Shown in pieces: positions 25,611 through 34,676 of a stretch of DNA of 64,000 nucleotides. A program made the translations under genes and the position numbers. Each line of letters opens with the position of its first letter. The stretch's first letter is position 1. The stretch is from the NCBI GenBank assembly GCA_963763115.1, contig CAVXNM010000026.1, positions 1-64,000 of the forward strand. The letters run 5' to 3'. Below the pieces are notes generated by a model. It was not told where the DNA came from and made no database searches. It saw only the letters and a program-made list of their open reading frames with translations. Source of the stretch: CAVQCA01 sp963763115. GTDB lineage: Bacteria > Pseudomonadota > Gammaproteobacteria > UBA9214.

Positions 25611-28169
25611 ATGTGTGCACGGCTTGCGGACGACTGGGAAATTACTGACTGGTCAGATGGCTCCCTGCAATGGCGTTTCTTCCGGTGCTGCGGCGAGGAC
25701 TTGCCGGCGCAGGGCTGGAAAATCCACGTCACGGCCAGTGCTACCGAAGCTCCCGAACTGCTCACTGCACTCACCACACTGCTGGGCGAGCTGGTATTTT
25801 CATTCAAGATTCCGCGAAGGATTGAAGACATCGTCTTCCTGAATTCCGGGGATGCAGGGCTGCAGCAGCTCGGCAAGATCGTCACGATCTATCCCGGGAA
25901 TGACGAACATGCGCGCGAGATCATCATGCGCATTGACCGGCTCTGGCCTTCAAGCCGGGGTCCGGAGGTGCAGTCTGATCTGCATGCCAGGCCCGGTTCA
26001 GCGGTGTCGCTCCGCTACGGTGTGTTCGGATCCGGGGCCACGACGGTCAGCAGCACGGGTGTGCACGATTTTGCCTTGGTTTTTCCGGATGGATCACGCG
26101 CGCCGGACAAGCGCCTGCCAGATGGTGAGCAGCACAGGCAGGCACCGGCACCGCCGGTGGAATGCTGTCTGCCGAGTCCATTTCCGGTCCGACTGAACGA
26201 GACATTCCGGGCAGGCAACAGCAGCTACATCGCGCTCGCCCTGCTCGGCGACAGCCCGCGTATGCGCATCTTCCTTGGCGCGGATCTCGAGAGTTTGCAA
26301 ACAGTGGTGCTGAAAATCGGGCGCCCGGGCGTGGCAGGTGACCAGGCGGGCGTGGATATCGGTGTGCTGATGAGGAAGGAATACCATATTCTGGCTGCTC
26401 TTGCCGGCCAGGATGGCCTGGTGCCCCGCGTGCTCGAATGGGTGGGCGGGGACTGGCCGATACTAGTCATGGAGGATTTTCGTGGCGAACTGTTGTCAGA
26501 GTCGCCCCGTTCCGTGCGTATCAAGTGCATGCCGATGCTTGCGGATGCCGTCAGTCGCGTGCATGCCGCAGGAATCGTGCACGGTGACATCAAGCTCGAA
26601 AACGCCGTGCGCAGGGGTTCGCAGGTGGGCCTTATTGATTTCGAGCTGGCGGATCCGGAAGGCGCGGTCGCGCGCAAGGGCGGCACCCGGGGCCACATGG
26701 GGCCAGAGACGGATACCGGGGCGCATGCCGCACCATCGCGCGACGTGTTCGCGCTGGGTGGTTGCATGGTGCAGGCGCTACTCGACATTCCACCGGGCCT
26801 GTTACCGGCGGGTACGGGTCGCTACCGCGCGCTGTTCCACAATGAAGATTGCACGGCTGCAGCGAGCCTGGTGGCGGCATTCACTCACCCTGATCCCGGG
26901 TCGCGTCCGGATGCCGCAATGGCCGCGACCATGCTCGCCGCGAGCGTCGACACGCTGGTAAATATCGCGCCGGCCCGTGGACAACCGGCCAGCTGCAGGG
27001 AACACAACTGGTGCCGACGCGCCGCCATGGACGCTGCGCAGTTGGCAGGTACCTATGCCAGGTCCGGTCCGGATGGCATGCGCTGGCGCAATGCGCATTT
27101 CATGAAATCGTTTAATTGCGAGTCGATCAATATCGGCGCGGCGGGGATCATGCTCGGGCTGCAGACAATCGATTGTGCGCTGGGTCGGAACGATTTCGGC
27201 AGCCAGCTCGATCAGGGTGCACGCTGGTTGTCGGGCCGTCCCGCGGAGGCCAACTCGGCCGGCCTCTTCACGGGCAATGCCGGTGTTGCCTTGGCGCTGG
27301 CGGTAGCAGGTTGCCGGCTAAAGAAGCAGGCCTACCTCGATGCTGCAAAACAACGCTTTGCAGCGGCGGTGGCCGACCGGCGCGAGATCGACCTGTTCTC
27401 CGGCTGCGCCGGTGTTGTCTGGGCTGCCTGCCTTCTGAATGAAATCCTCCAGCAGCCCTGGCCCATGGAAATGGCCACGCCAGCGTACCGCCATTTGTAC
27501 GCCCAGGCTGGTGCGATAGATGGCATACCGGTGTGGGGCGCCGGGGACAATCCGGAAGCGGCCTACCTGGGTTGCGCGCACGGTTCGGCGGGCGTTGCGA
27601 TGGCGCTGGCGTGCTGGGGACGGCTGGCGGCCGACCCTGACTGTATCGATGTGGCCAGGAATGCCTTCAGACGGATCGCCGCCGATGGCCGCACGCAGGA
27701 CGGCAAGGCCCTCAAGATCACTTTGCGCGAACATCGGCATCACGCAGTCGGGAACTGGTGTCATGGCGTGGCCGGCTATCTCTGGTCGATACTCCAGGGC
27801 ATCGGAGACGATCCCGCGCTGCGGGACGAAATCGACTGGGCGGCAGGATGTCTGATGGATGTGATGGCCGTGGGCACGCCCACCTATTGTCACGGGCTGG
27901 CCGGTCAGCTGGAACTGTGGCGCATGCTGGGCAGCATTCCCCGTTACCGGTCAGTGGCGGACGCACGGGCCGGGAAGGTCGCGCGCGCATTGAGAATTGT
28001 GCATCATAAAGTCGATGGTCGATGTGCATGGATTGCTGATGATCCGGATATTACCACGCCCGACTTGTGGGTCGGTTTTCTGGGGCCGGCGACGGCACTG
28101 GCAATGCATGCTGCGGGAATCCGTTCGGCACTACTCTCGGGCGAGTGGTTGTCCACATGTGCGGACTAG
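25611..28169 (+). CDS. Three-domain lanthionine synthetase (LanL/LanKC type)
   Basis: An 852-aa enzyme that should phosphorylate Ser/Thr, eliminate phosphate and add Cys thiols to form lanthionines. Domain order: N-terminal lyase-like (about 1-180; QGWKIHVTASATEAPELL, GKIVTIYPGN, GPEVQSD, LRYGVF); protein kinase (about 215-450; VVLKIG Lys235, VHGDIKLEN catalytic loop near 325, LIDFELAD metal loop near 343); LanC-like cyclase (about 480-850). The cyclase keeps the zinc and acid motifs CAHGSAG (655), NWCHGVAG (Cys717) and YCHGLAG (Cys760, His761), pointing to class IV (LanL) rather than zinc-less class III. The DFG Gly is replaced by Glu, as often in these kinases. Confidence 0.9.
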   Translation: MCARLADDWEITDWSDGSLQWRFFRCCGEDLPAQGWKIHVTASATEAPELLTALTTLLGELVFSFKIPRRIEDIVFLNSGDAGLQQLGKIVTIYPGNDEHAREIIMRIDRLWPSSRGPEVQSDLHARPGSAVSLRYGVFGSGATTVSSTGVHDFALVFPDGSRAPDKRLPDGEQHRQAPAPPVECCLPSPFPVRLNETFRAGNSSYIALALLGDSPRMRIFLGADLESLQTVVLKIGRPGVAGDQAGVDIGVLMRKEYHILAALAGQDGLVPRVLEWVGGDWPILVMEDFRGELLSESPRSVRIKCMPMLADAVSRVHAAGIVHGDIKLENAVRRGSQVGLIDFELADPEGAVARKGGTRGHMGPETDTGAHAAPSRDVFALGGCMVQALLDIPPGLLPAGTGRYRALFHNEDCTAAASLVAAFTHPDPGSRPDAAMAATMLAASVDTLVNIAPARGQPASCREHNWCRRAAMDAAQLAGTYARSGPDGMRWRNAHFMKSFNCESINIGAAGIMLGLQTIDCALGRNDFGSQLDQGARWLSGRPAEANSAGLFTGNAGVALALAVAGCRLKKQAYLDAAKQRFAAAVADRREIDLFSGCAGVVWAACLLNEILQQPWPMEMATPAYRHLYAQAGAIDGIPVWGAGDNPEAAYLGCAHGSAGVAMALACWGRLAADPDCIDVARNAFRRIAADGRTQDGKALKITLREHRHHAVGNWCHGVAGYLWSILQGIGDDPALRDEIDWAAGCLMDVMAVGTPTYCHGLAGQLELWRMLGSIPRYRSVADARAGKVARALRIVHHKVDGRCAWIADDPDITTPDLWVGFLGPATALAMHAAGIRSALLSGEWLSTCAD

Positions 28170-28250
28170 GGTTACGGCTATCCATCTGCAACAATGACGG
28201 GTCGGGCAACGGGCAGTCAGCGCTGGCATAACGAGGCAACCAGCTGAAGG

Positions 28251-29153
28251 ATGCGAGACCATGCAGTGGTGGCCGGTGTGGAACAGTTGACACTCAAGTT
28301 TCGTGAGCTGGGCGTGGTTTGCGCGCGCGGCGCGTTGGATCGCAAGGCACAGGAGCTAGCCAGTCATGCCTATGGTTGGACGCTCGAGCATCCTGGCCCC
28401 GGCGCAAGGGATGTGCTGGCCGGGATGGCGGGCGCGTTCTTCCAGGATCATGCCAACCCGCAGGCCTTCCCGATCTACCGGCCCCTGCTGTGCGATACTG
28501 GACTTGGGGAGCTTGTCGCCGCGATCATGGGCAGCGCAAATCTCTGGTTCCTGTACGAACAGATCTGGTTAAAGGAGGGTGGCGAGACCTTGCCAACACC
28601 ATGGCACCAGGATCTGCCCTACATGCCCATGACAGGGGACCATTTGGCCACGATATGGATCAACCTGGATCCGGTGCCCAGCGAGCGTGCGCTGGAGTTC
28701 GTAGTCGGCTCACACTTGGGCCCGTTGTACAATCCCACGTCGTTCAATCCACGGGATCCACGCGACACGATGTTTTCCGACAACGCATGGCCACCCTTGC
28801 CGGATATCGAGGCCACACGTAATGCCTGGCCGATCCGGTCCTGGGATACCTGTCCTGCCGATGTGCTGGTCTTTCACCCGGCTATTCTGCACGGGGGCGC
28901 GCCGACGCGTGCCGGCACCAGGCGCAGATCGATTTCGTTGCGCGTATTTGGGGACGAGGCATACTGTGCCGAGCGTCCGGAGGAAGGGCTTGCACGGATC
29001 GACCGGCTTAAATGTGACAGCAGGATGCGCGATCCAATCGAAGAGATGGCCCACAGGGAGCCGGGCACGCTGTTTCGTCACCCGGGTTTTCCACAGCTTG
29101 TCCTGGGCAAGGCCGGCGCAACGGCCATGTCACAGCGGCAGCCCGGAGAGTGA
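28251..29153 (+). CDS. PhyH-family Fe(II)/2-oxoglutarate dioxygenase
   Basis: A 300-aa phytanoyl-CoA-dioxygenase-fold enzyme, predicted to hydroxylate a substrate with Fe(II), O2 and 2-oxoglutarate. TPWHQDLPYMPMTGD gives the HxD iron ligands. HPAILHGGAPTRAGTRRRS gives the distal His and the 2-oxoglutarate-binding Arg. WINLDPVPSERALEFVVGSH is a conserved strand pair. It starts 82 bp after the synthetase and ends 18 bp before the next oxygenase, so it is very likely in the same transcript. Proposed to hydroxylate the modified peptide; the true substrate is unknown. Confidence 0.9.
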   Translation: MRDHAVVAGVEQLTLKFRELGVVCARGALDRKAQELASHAYGWTLEHPGPGARDVLAGMAGAFFQDHANPQAFPIYRPLLCDTGLGELVAAIMGSANLWFLYEQIWLKEGGETLPTPWHQDLPYMPMTGDHLATIWINLDPVPSERALEFVVGSHLGPLYNPTSFNPRDPRDTMFSDNAWPPLPDIEATRNAWPIRSWDTCPADVLVFHPAILHGGAPTRAGTRRRSISLRVFGDEAYCAERPEEGLARIDRLKCDSRMRDPIEEMAHREPGTLFRHPGFPQLVLGKAGATAMSQRQPGE

Positions 29154-29171
29154 GGTCGCGTCAGTCAATCC

Positions 29172-30062
29172 ATGGCATTGCGTACAATCAGACTGGCACC
29201 TGTGCTGGGTGCGGAGATTTCCGGTATCGATCTTGCTGAAGAACTCGACAGCGGGACTGTCGTGGCCATCAAAGCGGCCCTCGCTGAGCATGGTGTGCTG
29301 GTGTTTCCGGGTCAGTGCCTCGATGACGTCGCCCATATCCGGTTTGCGCGCCATTTCGGGACGCTTGGTGTATTTCGCAACGGCAACAGTCGGGATGGCT
29401 TGTTGCCAGAGATCTTTCGCCTGTCGAACACCGATTCGGCCGGCAGCTTGCTGCCGGCGGGTAGTGAACGGCTTGAGCTGCTCAGGCTCAATATGTCCTG
29501 GCACATTGACAGCAGTTATCGCGCAATACCGACCCAGGGGGCTATCCTGCACGGGATTGAGGTTTGCGTTGACGGCGGCGACACGGTATTCGCAAACATG
29601 GTGGCAGCCTACCAGGCCATGCCGGCTGCAATGAAGTTGCGTATCGACAATCTCGTATCAATTCACAATTTCGAGTTTCAGGTCAGGAACCGGGGGTTAC
29701 CGCCAATGAGCGAGGAAGAACTCGACCGGTTACCCCCTGTGGTACACCCGCTGGTGCGCGAACATGCGGACCGCCGGTGCTCGCTTTACCTCAGCCCGCC
29801 CTACATGGAGACGATTCTCGGGTGGAGCCGGGAAAGCAGTAAGGCGCTCGTCCTGGAACTCACGGAGTGGGCCACGCAGGACAGGTTCATATACCGGCAC
29901 CGCTGGCGACCACACGATCTGCTCATGTGGGATAACGGCTGGACGATGCACAGGGTGACTCCATTCAATCTCACGCAGCACAAGCGCCTGTTGCATGGTG
30001 TCCTGATCATGGGCGACGAGGCAGTGCTACCGGTAGTCGCTGGAAATGACGGGCAGGCATGA
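29172..30062 (+). CDS. TauD/TfdA-family dioxygenase
   Basis: A 296-aa Fe(II)/2-oxoglutarate dioxygenase. NMSWHIDSSYRAIPTQGAIL supplies the HxD pair. LMWDNGWTMHRVTPFN supplies the distal His and its neighbours. The start MALRTIRLAPVLGAEISGID matches the family N-terminus, and LRIDNLVSIHNFEFQVR is typical. The stop overlaps the next gene by four bases (ATGA), indicating translational coupling. With the preceding PhyH protein and the P450, this makes three oxygenases around one precursor. Taurine or 2,4-D use is not implied; context favours peptide tailoring. Confidence 0.9.
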   Translation: MALRTIRLAPVLGAEISGIDLAEELDSGTVVAIKAALAEHGVLVFPGQCLDDVAHIRFARHFGTLGVFRNGNSRDGLLPEIFRLSNTDSAGSLLPAGSERLELLRLNMSWHIDSSYRAIPTQGAILHGIEVCVDGGDTVFANMVAAYQAMPAAMKLRIDNLVSIHNFEFQVRNRGLPPMSEEELDRLPPVVHPLVREHADRRCSLYLSPPYMETILGWSRESSKALVLELTEWATQDRFIYRHRWRPHDLLMWDNGWTMHRVTPFNLTQHKRLLHGVLIMGDEAVLPVVAGNDGQA

Positions 30063-31798
30063 GGCGCCGTCCGTGGACACGCCACAAGGCAGCTCCGAAA
30101 TTGGCGCGAAACGCGACACTCTACAGCTACCGCGCAACGGCAGAAAGCTTTGGGCAGCTGGCCGGGCTGTACCTTGGCAGTGTCAATGTGGAAGATGACT
30201 TTGTCGGACCCGAACTGTCAGAGATCCTGACGTTGATAGCGCGGCAGGAAGAACTGCGGTTCTTTGTCGATGGCACGCGCAATCTCGGTCACCAAGCCTC
30301 CACAATATCCCTGATGAAACGCCTGATTGACCGTGTCGGGTACGCGGGAAAAATCCGGGTGGTTTACGCTGACTACGACAACAAGTTGCTCGGCAGGACA
30401 GGAGAGAAACTGGCGTTGATGCTGCCCGGCCTGGATCCGTCACGCATGGACGATTGCGTATTGGATTACGGATCCTGCAAGCATATCAGCTTTGTCGGTT
30501 ATCAAGACAGGAGCGTCCTGCAACAGGAGATCGACTTTGCCTTTACCGGCGGTGCGGATGACATGTCGGTTAATTACGCCAGGGAGCTGAAGGTCAGGTA
30601 CTTCACGCGTATCCAGCCCTACCTGTGGGATGATGAGGCATCGCGCAAGAAGGACCCCTATTACGAAAGTTCGAGCGTGGAGCGGCCGGATGGATACTGT
30701 TTTTATCCGGCAGATGCCTGCTCCGGCTTCCGCCTGCTTACCTACAAATACCCGGCGGGCCGCCATGACGTCGTGCACGAGGATGTCTGGAAGTGGTATG
30801 GCGAGACCGAGCAATATGATAACGGGTTGAAGACCAGGACAAGAAATATCAGGAAGCTATGGGAGTTGAGCGCGTCATCCGGTCACACACTGCTCTGGCC
30901 TGTCTACGGACTGCAGCATTTCCACGCGCATGTTTCACACGTGGTCCTGAATATCGTGTTCAGCGCGATGCTGGCGCAGCCCGCGCTCGGCAAGAACATC
31001 GTTGTCCTGTCGCTCAGTCCCCCTGAACGGATCACCGGCTGGGAGAGTTTCGTCGGGCCACTGGCGGATGATCTCGGCCGGAGCGATGCCGGATTCCCGT
31101 CATTCCGTGAAGCGCTTGCGAAATGTCCCCGGGATGGGACGTTCCACGAGCGCATGCCGACCGTTCTGAGTGTGGATAGCATGATTGGGGCAATTCCCAG
31201 GGGCGTGCACAGGTGGATCGGGTCGGGCGGGCACTTGAGAGTGCTATCCGGTCATGATGAAAGCGGGAGCACCAGCCTGGATATCACGGATCAGCTTGAT
31301 GCTGCGGTGAGGCGTGCAAGGTCGCATGATATCGTATTCGTTTCCATGGGTACGGTGCCCATGGATGTGTTCAATGCCGTGTACGCCGCTCCGGGTATAC
31401 CGGGCATCATAGAGGGCCAGACCATGTCGAGCCTGGCAATCAGTCACGGCAAGCCGTTCCTGCAAATACCCCGGCCGGACCATGTCATCCGGAACAGCTA
31501 CCCGTCCTCTCTCCCGGGGGCAGATTTTTCACGCATCTCCGCGGAGATGAACGACATCGCAACGCAGCTCGGAACGACGAGCCTGGCGGACTGCCTCGAT
31601 GCCCGCGGTGCTGCGCCTGCTTCCGGCTGTTTCGCAGGCACTGAAAGGGTATCCCGGTTTATCCTGGATGCGGCAGATGGTAACCGGGCAATCAGTGCTT
31701 ACTTCGGATCGGTGGCGGAATACTGTCAAAAGGATATTCACGACAAGCTCATGATCGGTCTGCTGGCGTTGCGGGAAGTCATGCGGGCGTCGGTGTGA
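30059..31798 (+). CDS. Unrecognised 579-aa protein ending the RiPP operon
   Basis: Coupled to the TauD gene by ATGA overlap. I do not recognise the family with certainty. Residues 60-170 read as alternating alpha/beta (LRFFVDGTRNLGHQASTISL, GKIRVVYADYDN). The C-terminal third has DIVFVSMGTVPMDVFNAVY and GQTMSSLAISHGKPFLQIPR, which recall the donor-binding half of GT-B glycosyltransferases: a Gly-rich strand end, then E-G-Q-T...GKPFL. The central part (LWPVYGLQHFHAHVSHVVLN) is unfamiliar. No signal peptide. A glycosyl or nucleotidyl transferase acting on the peptide is a guess; it could also be a resistance or export-related factor. Confidence 0.6.
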   Translation: MRRRPWTRHKAAPKLARNATLYSYRATAESFGQLAGLYLGSVNVEDDFVGPELSEILTLIARQEELRFFVDGTRNLGHQASTISLMKRLIDRVGYAGKIRVVYADYDNKLLGRTGEKLALMLPGLDPSRMDDCVLDYGSCKHISFVGYQDRSVLQQEIDFAFTGGADDMSVNYARELKVRYFTRIQPYLWDDEASRKKDPYYESSSVERPDGYCFYPADACSGFRLLTYKYPAGRHDVVHEDVWKWYGETEQYDNGLKTRTRNIRKLWELSASSGHTLLWPVYGLQHFHAHVSHVVLNIVFSAMLAQPALGKNIVVLSLSPPERITGWESFVGPLADDLGRSDAGFPSFREALAKCPRDGTFHERMPTVLSVDSMIGAIPRGVHRWIGSGGHLRVLSGHDESGSTSLDITDQLDAAVRRARSHDIVFVSMGTVPMDVFNAVYAAPGIPGIIEGQTMSSLAISHGKPFLQIPRPDHVIRNSYPSSLPGADFSRISAEMNDIATQLGTTSLADCLDARGAAPASGCFAGTERVSRFILDAADGNRAISAYFGSVAEYCQKDIHDKLMIGLLALREVMRASV

Positions 31799-31814
31799 TC
31801 ACGCTACGTGCTGT

Positions 31815-31853
31815 GGATTTCAGGTGAAATTGCTGATTTGCCATACACACGGT
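31815..31853 (-). repeat. Terminal fragment of the 36.98-38.18 kb IS type
   Basis: GATTTCAGGTGAAATTGCTG and TTTGCCATACACACG match the right end of the IS at 36981-38177 and its inverted terminus. The rest of the element is gone. Confidence 0.5.
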
Positions 31854-31895
31854 CGTGGTCTGATTGTCCTCAACTGCCTAAAGCCAGTATGAATC

Positions 31896-32123
31896 ATGCG
31901 CGAGTTCGATGCGCTGTGCCTGCCGCCGGTGAAGACCTACACGCCTACGCAGATCAAGCGTCTGCGCACACGCTATAAGGCCAGCCAGGCCGTGTTTGCG
32001 GCCTATCTGAACACCAGCCCCTCGACTGTGCAGAAGTGGGAGCAGTGTCAGAAGAAACGAAATGGGCCTTCCCTGAGGTTGTTGAAACTGGTGGATGCGC
32101 ACGGGCTGGAAGCGCTTGCCTGA
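31896..32123 (+). pseudogene. XRE-type antitoxin, N-terminally truncated orphan
   Basis: 75 aa: MREFDALCLPPVKTYTPTQI, then a helix-turn-helix (SQAVFAAYLNTSPSTVQKWE) and GPSLRLLKLVDAHGLEALA. This is the HigA/NadS-like antitoxin pattern in which REFDALCLPPV normally follows about 20 further residues. The sequence before the Met is an IS-end fragment, so the true start appears lost. No toxin gene is adjacent. The DNA-binding part is intact and may still repress. Confidence 0.65.
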
Positions 32124-32179
32124 GCAGTTGGAAGAAGGCGTTAATCCGCAAGTAATCGCTTCGGGACTTTTACGGGATA

Positions 32180-32320
32180 CGGATGTGCACGGTTATGCAC
32201 TGTTGTGCAGTCGAGGCAACGGATGCCCCATTTAATCGCATTTAAAAACAACAAGATACAAGCCAACAATGCCACTCATAATGCTGGGGTCGGTGGTTCA
32301 AGTCCACCCGTAGCCACCAT
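32180..32320 (+). repeat. tRNA-Met 3' half module, copy M4
   Basis: ACTCATAATGCTGGGGTCGG through GTAGCCACCA (32274-32319). Upstream, GTTATGCACTGTTGTGCAG and GGCAACGG resemble the modules before copies M1 and M5. The downstream terminator hairpin is absent here. No gene is seen in 32124-32640. Confidence 0.75.
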
Positions 32321-32550
32321 TAAAATAAATGCTTACAGAATTTCCCGCTCTTTGATTTTTCTCCTGTAGTGCAAAAGTAGTGCGCAGTGCGTGAAATGGG
32401 TGCTTTCATTCGCCTGCTTTAAGTCTTTCCTACAGCACCCACCAGCGGTGTCCTACTGCCGTGCCAGATGCGGCCGGTTAGGCTATGCCGTGCCGTAGTA
32501 ATGCGTAGGTTGAGTTGGTTAGGTATTGCGGTCCTATAGCACAAATCGGC

Positions 32551-32583
32551 AGCTGCGGCCTTCGTGCCGCCGTTTTATTTTAC
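32551..32583 (+). terminator. Terminator-like hairpin
   Basis: GCGGC-CTTCGT-GCCGC followed by CGTTTTATTTT; no gene upstream on the plus strand explains it. Confidence 0.45.
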
Positions 32584-32640
32584 AGATATAAATGCAACTA
32601 CCACTGGGGCGAGTCTGGCATGGCGGGTGATGGGTGTCTG

Positions 32641-32856
32641 TCAGGCGGGTCTGATAGTGCTACCAATGAAAACCTCAGGCACATGGCCGTAACCAGGTTG
32701 TCTTCTGCAAGCAATCTTTGCGGAAATACTATTCAAACGTCGTTCCGACTGGTAACGGCGGTCAAAGAGTACTAATTGACCGTTAGACTCCTTCAAAGGG
32801 ACATGTGCAGGCGTACCGCTCCTGCGATCAGTGATCTGTCGGCTGTCGTGTCCCAT
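32641..32856 (-). CDS. Small DRR-motif protein
   Basis: About 71 aa from the ATG at 32856: GHDSRQITDRRSGTPAHVPL and LFDRRYQSERRLNSI. It shares the DRR...RRLxxI pattern with the proteins at 4475 and 54558. The start is uncertain because there is no clear ribosome site, and an upstream in-frame extension to 32988 exists. The C-terminal tail after RRLNSI looks unlike its relatives. Confidence 0.35.
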   Translation of the reverse strand: MGHDSRQITDRRSGTPAHVPLKESNGQLVLFDRRYQSERRLNSISAKIACRRQPGYGHVPEVFIGSTIRPA

Positions 32857-32991
32857 GAAGTACAGAAACATTACATGCCCCCATTCGTTAGCCATTGTGC
32901 CACGAGCATTACGATAAGCCATTAACCACACGCGGTGAATTGTCCTGATGTACAACCGTTGCTGATTCGGCAATAAATGACACACCAAGGT

Positions 32992-33031
32992 GGGCGGGGT
33001 CTGGTGTTGGGCGTCTGTCAGACAAGTCTGA
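32992..33031 (+). repeat. GTCTGTCAG element, one of three copies
   Basis: GGGCGTCTGTCAGACAAG and TCTGAT here. Near copies lie at 32621-32655 (GGGTGTCTGTCAGGCGGG, TCTGAT) and 33636-33665 (GGATGTCTGTCAGACAGTTC). The core TGTCTG-T-CAGACA is palindromic in the third. All three lie within 1.1 kb of noncoding DNA that also carries small genes. No other gene is seen in 32989-33340. Confidence 0.5.
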
Positions 33032-33340
33032 TTTCGATATCAGAATGGCTAAAGGAAAAGAATCGACCATTTCTGCCTTCGCATCCCGCGCCTGGATGCC
33101 TACGACGTTAGCCGTCTTGTTGGTTTGTATCACCCAACAACAACGCCAGTTGTGTTGGACCTCGCCCATCATTAAGCAGATATAACCCGACTGCGATACT
33201 CGGAGTAGCTAAGCGTAGAAAAGAAAGGCGCCGGAAATTCTGATAGTTAAGTAACATGCCACGTTATTGGCACGGCGGTTGCTGTATGTGCAGCACGGTC
33301 CGCAAGGGCCAAAGGTCCAATTCATTTCAGGAGACGAACC

Positions 33341-33529
33341 ATGTGTAAGATTCCAGACAGGCTCTATGAGCTGCTGCCATACCTGTATGCCATTGCTGGT
33401 GTAGTGACGATTAATTATTTTGAAACATCCCTTGGATACGCTTCGGGAATTCTCCTTATTTTTACCGCTGGCATAATTTGGTTGATGAGAAGTGACTACC
33501 GCCAAGGTAGTGTTAACAAGAAAAACTAG
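33341..33529 (+). CDS. Small two-helix membrane protein
   Basis: A 62-aa protein with an AGGAG ribosome site eight bases before the ATG. MCKIPDRLYELLPYLYAIAG starts the first hydrophobic segment; YASGILLIFTAGIIWLMR is the second; it ends basic (SDYRQGSVNKKN). Likely inner membrane with both ends cytoplasmic. Function unknown. Confidence 0.7.
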   Translation: MCKIPDRLYELLPYLYAIAGVVTINYFETSLGYASGILLIFTAGIIWLMRSDYRQGSVNKKN

Positions 33530-33769
33530 TACAACAGTCAGAACACCTTCACTAACATTTTCCGGCGGCCTTCATTTCGCCGTTTCATTTTTGGGTAACT
33601 GCATAATCCACCCACGCCGCTGCTCCAGCATATCGGGCGGTGGATGTCTGTCAGACAGTTCTGAATAACCGTGTGCAATCCAAATGCAACATGGCTGTCA
33701 TTCTTTCTTTACCTTTTTCAGGGGCGACGTCAATCTGGTGTCCTCGGTCATTGTTGCTGCAGAAGAGGA

Positions 33770-34260
33770 TCAAGAACAATGGGGCCCATTGTCTGCGCGC
33801 TGTTACTGCTTGTGTCTACCGTGATTCGGCCACGGTTCTCCCTGCAGCTCGAGATTGTGGCACTGCGACATCAACTTGCTGTGTATCAGAGAACAGCCAC
33901 ACGCCCGCATATTAGCTCCGGAGACCGTATTCTCTGGTCGTGGCTATCGCACCGTTGGTCGGGGTGGCGGGATGCTCTTGTGTTTGTCCAGACGGGGACC
34001 GTGATTACCTGGCAACGTAAACGTTTTCGCGATCATTGGGCCGCATTGAGCAAGCAGGGCAGAACCGGAGACCACCGGTCGCGAATGAAATCAGGGCATT
34101 GACCCGCAGGATGTCGGAAGTCAACCTTGGCTGGGGTTCGCCATGGATTCTCGGGGAGTTACGAAAACTCGGCATTGATGTCGCGAAATCAACCGTGGAG
34201 AAGTACCGGGTGCGGACGAGGAAACCACCGTCTCCGAATTACGAACGGTTGGCAGCATGA
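33770..34260 (+). pseudogene. Integrase-core transposase, N-terminal remnant
   Basis: LEIVALRHQLAVYQRTATRP, ILWSWLSHRWSGWRDALVFV and, in another frame, RALTRRMSEVNLGWGSPWIL then ELRKLGIDVAKSTVEKY are the DNA-binding half of the same transposase type as at 5391-6480. The shift is near 34070. The catalytic half is missing. Confidence 0.75.
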
Positions 34261-34475
34261 TAGGTGTGATATGAGTTTTCGGGAATCACAGGACGCCGAT
34301 GTCGCGGCCGGCTTGGCGGCGAGCCTCCGATATAATTCTAGTGAATTCAGATAGATGATAGTAATTATCATCAAAATTATTAATCCATATAAAAAATATA
34401 TTGGAAATTATATTGATTAATATATTATTATTTTATAATATGATTATATGTTAAATAACCTTAGGAGTGGCAAAC
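34261..34475. other. Very AT-rich intergenic tract
   Basis: Positions 34360-34450 are almost all A and T with repeated TATTA and ATTAAT motifs. It precedes the small gene at 34476. Probably a promoter region or silenced DNA; no -35/-10 can be singled out. Confidence 0.5.
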
Positions 34476-34676
34476 ATGAAAGAAATTGTCAGCAACATGA
34501 CTTACCTGCTGCGTGTCGGCTTGTTTGTTATCGTGGCTACGGTGGAAGGTGTATCAAGAACGCTTGCCGGAGCAGGCTTGAAGGTAAAAAATATAATCTG
34601 TCCTACTCACCGAGGTACCTCCAATGGGCCGGTTGAGTTCAGCCATGATTCAACGCACTTTGAGAACAAAGCCTGA
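34476..34676 (+). CDS. Small single-helix membrane protein
   Basis: 66 aa from the ATG at 34476, with AGGAG well spaced upstream. MKEIVSNMTYLLRVGLFVIV starts one membrane segment ending near ATVEGVSRTLAG; the rest is polar. Family unknown. Possibly expressed from the AT-rich promoter region. Confidence 0.5.
   Translation: MKEIVSNMTYLLRVGLFVIVATVEGVSRTLAGAGLKVKNIICPTHRGTSNGPVEFSHDSTHFENKA

Noticed and set aside
34360..34450. AT-rich tract as a replication origin
   Set aside because: No repeated initiator boxes or replication gene nearby; more likely promoter or silenced DNA.
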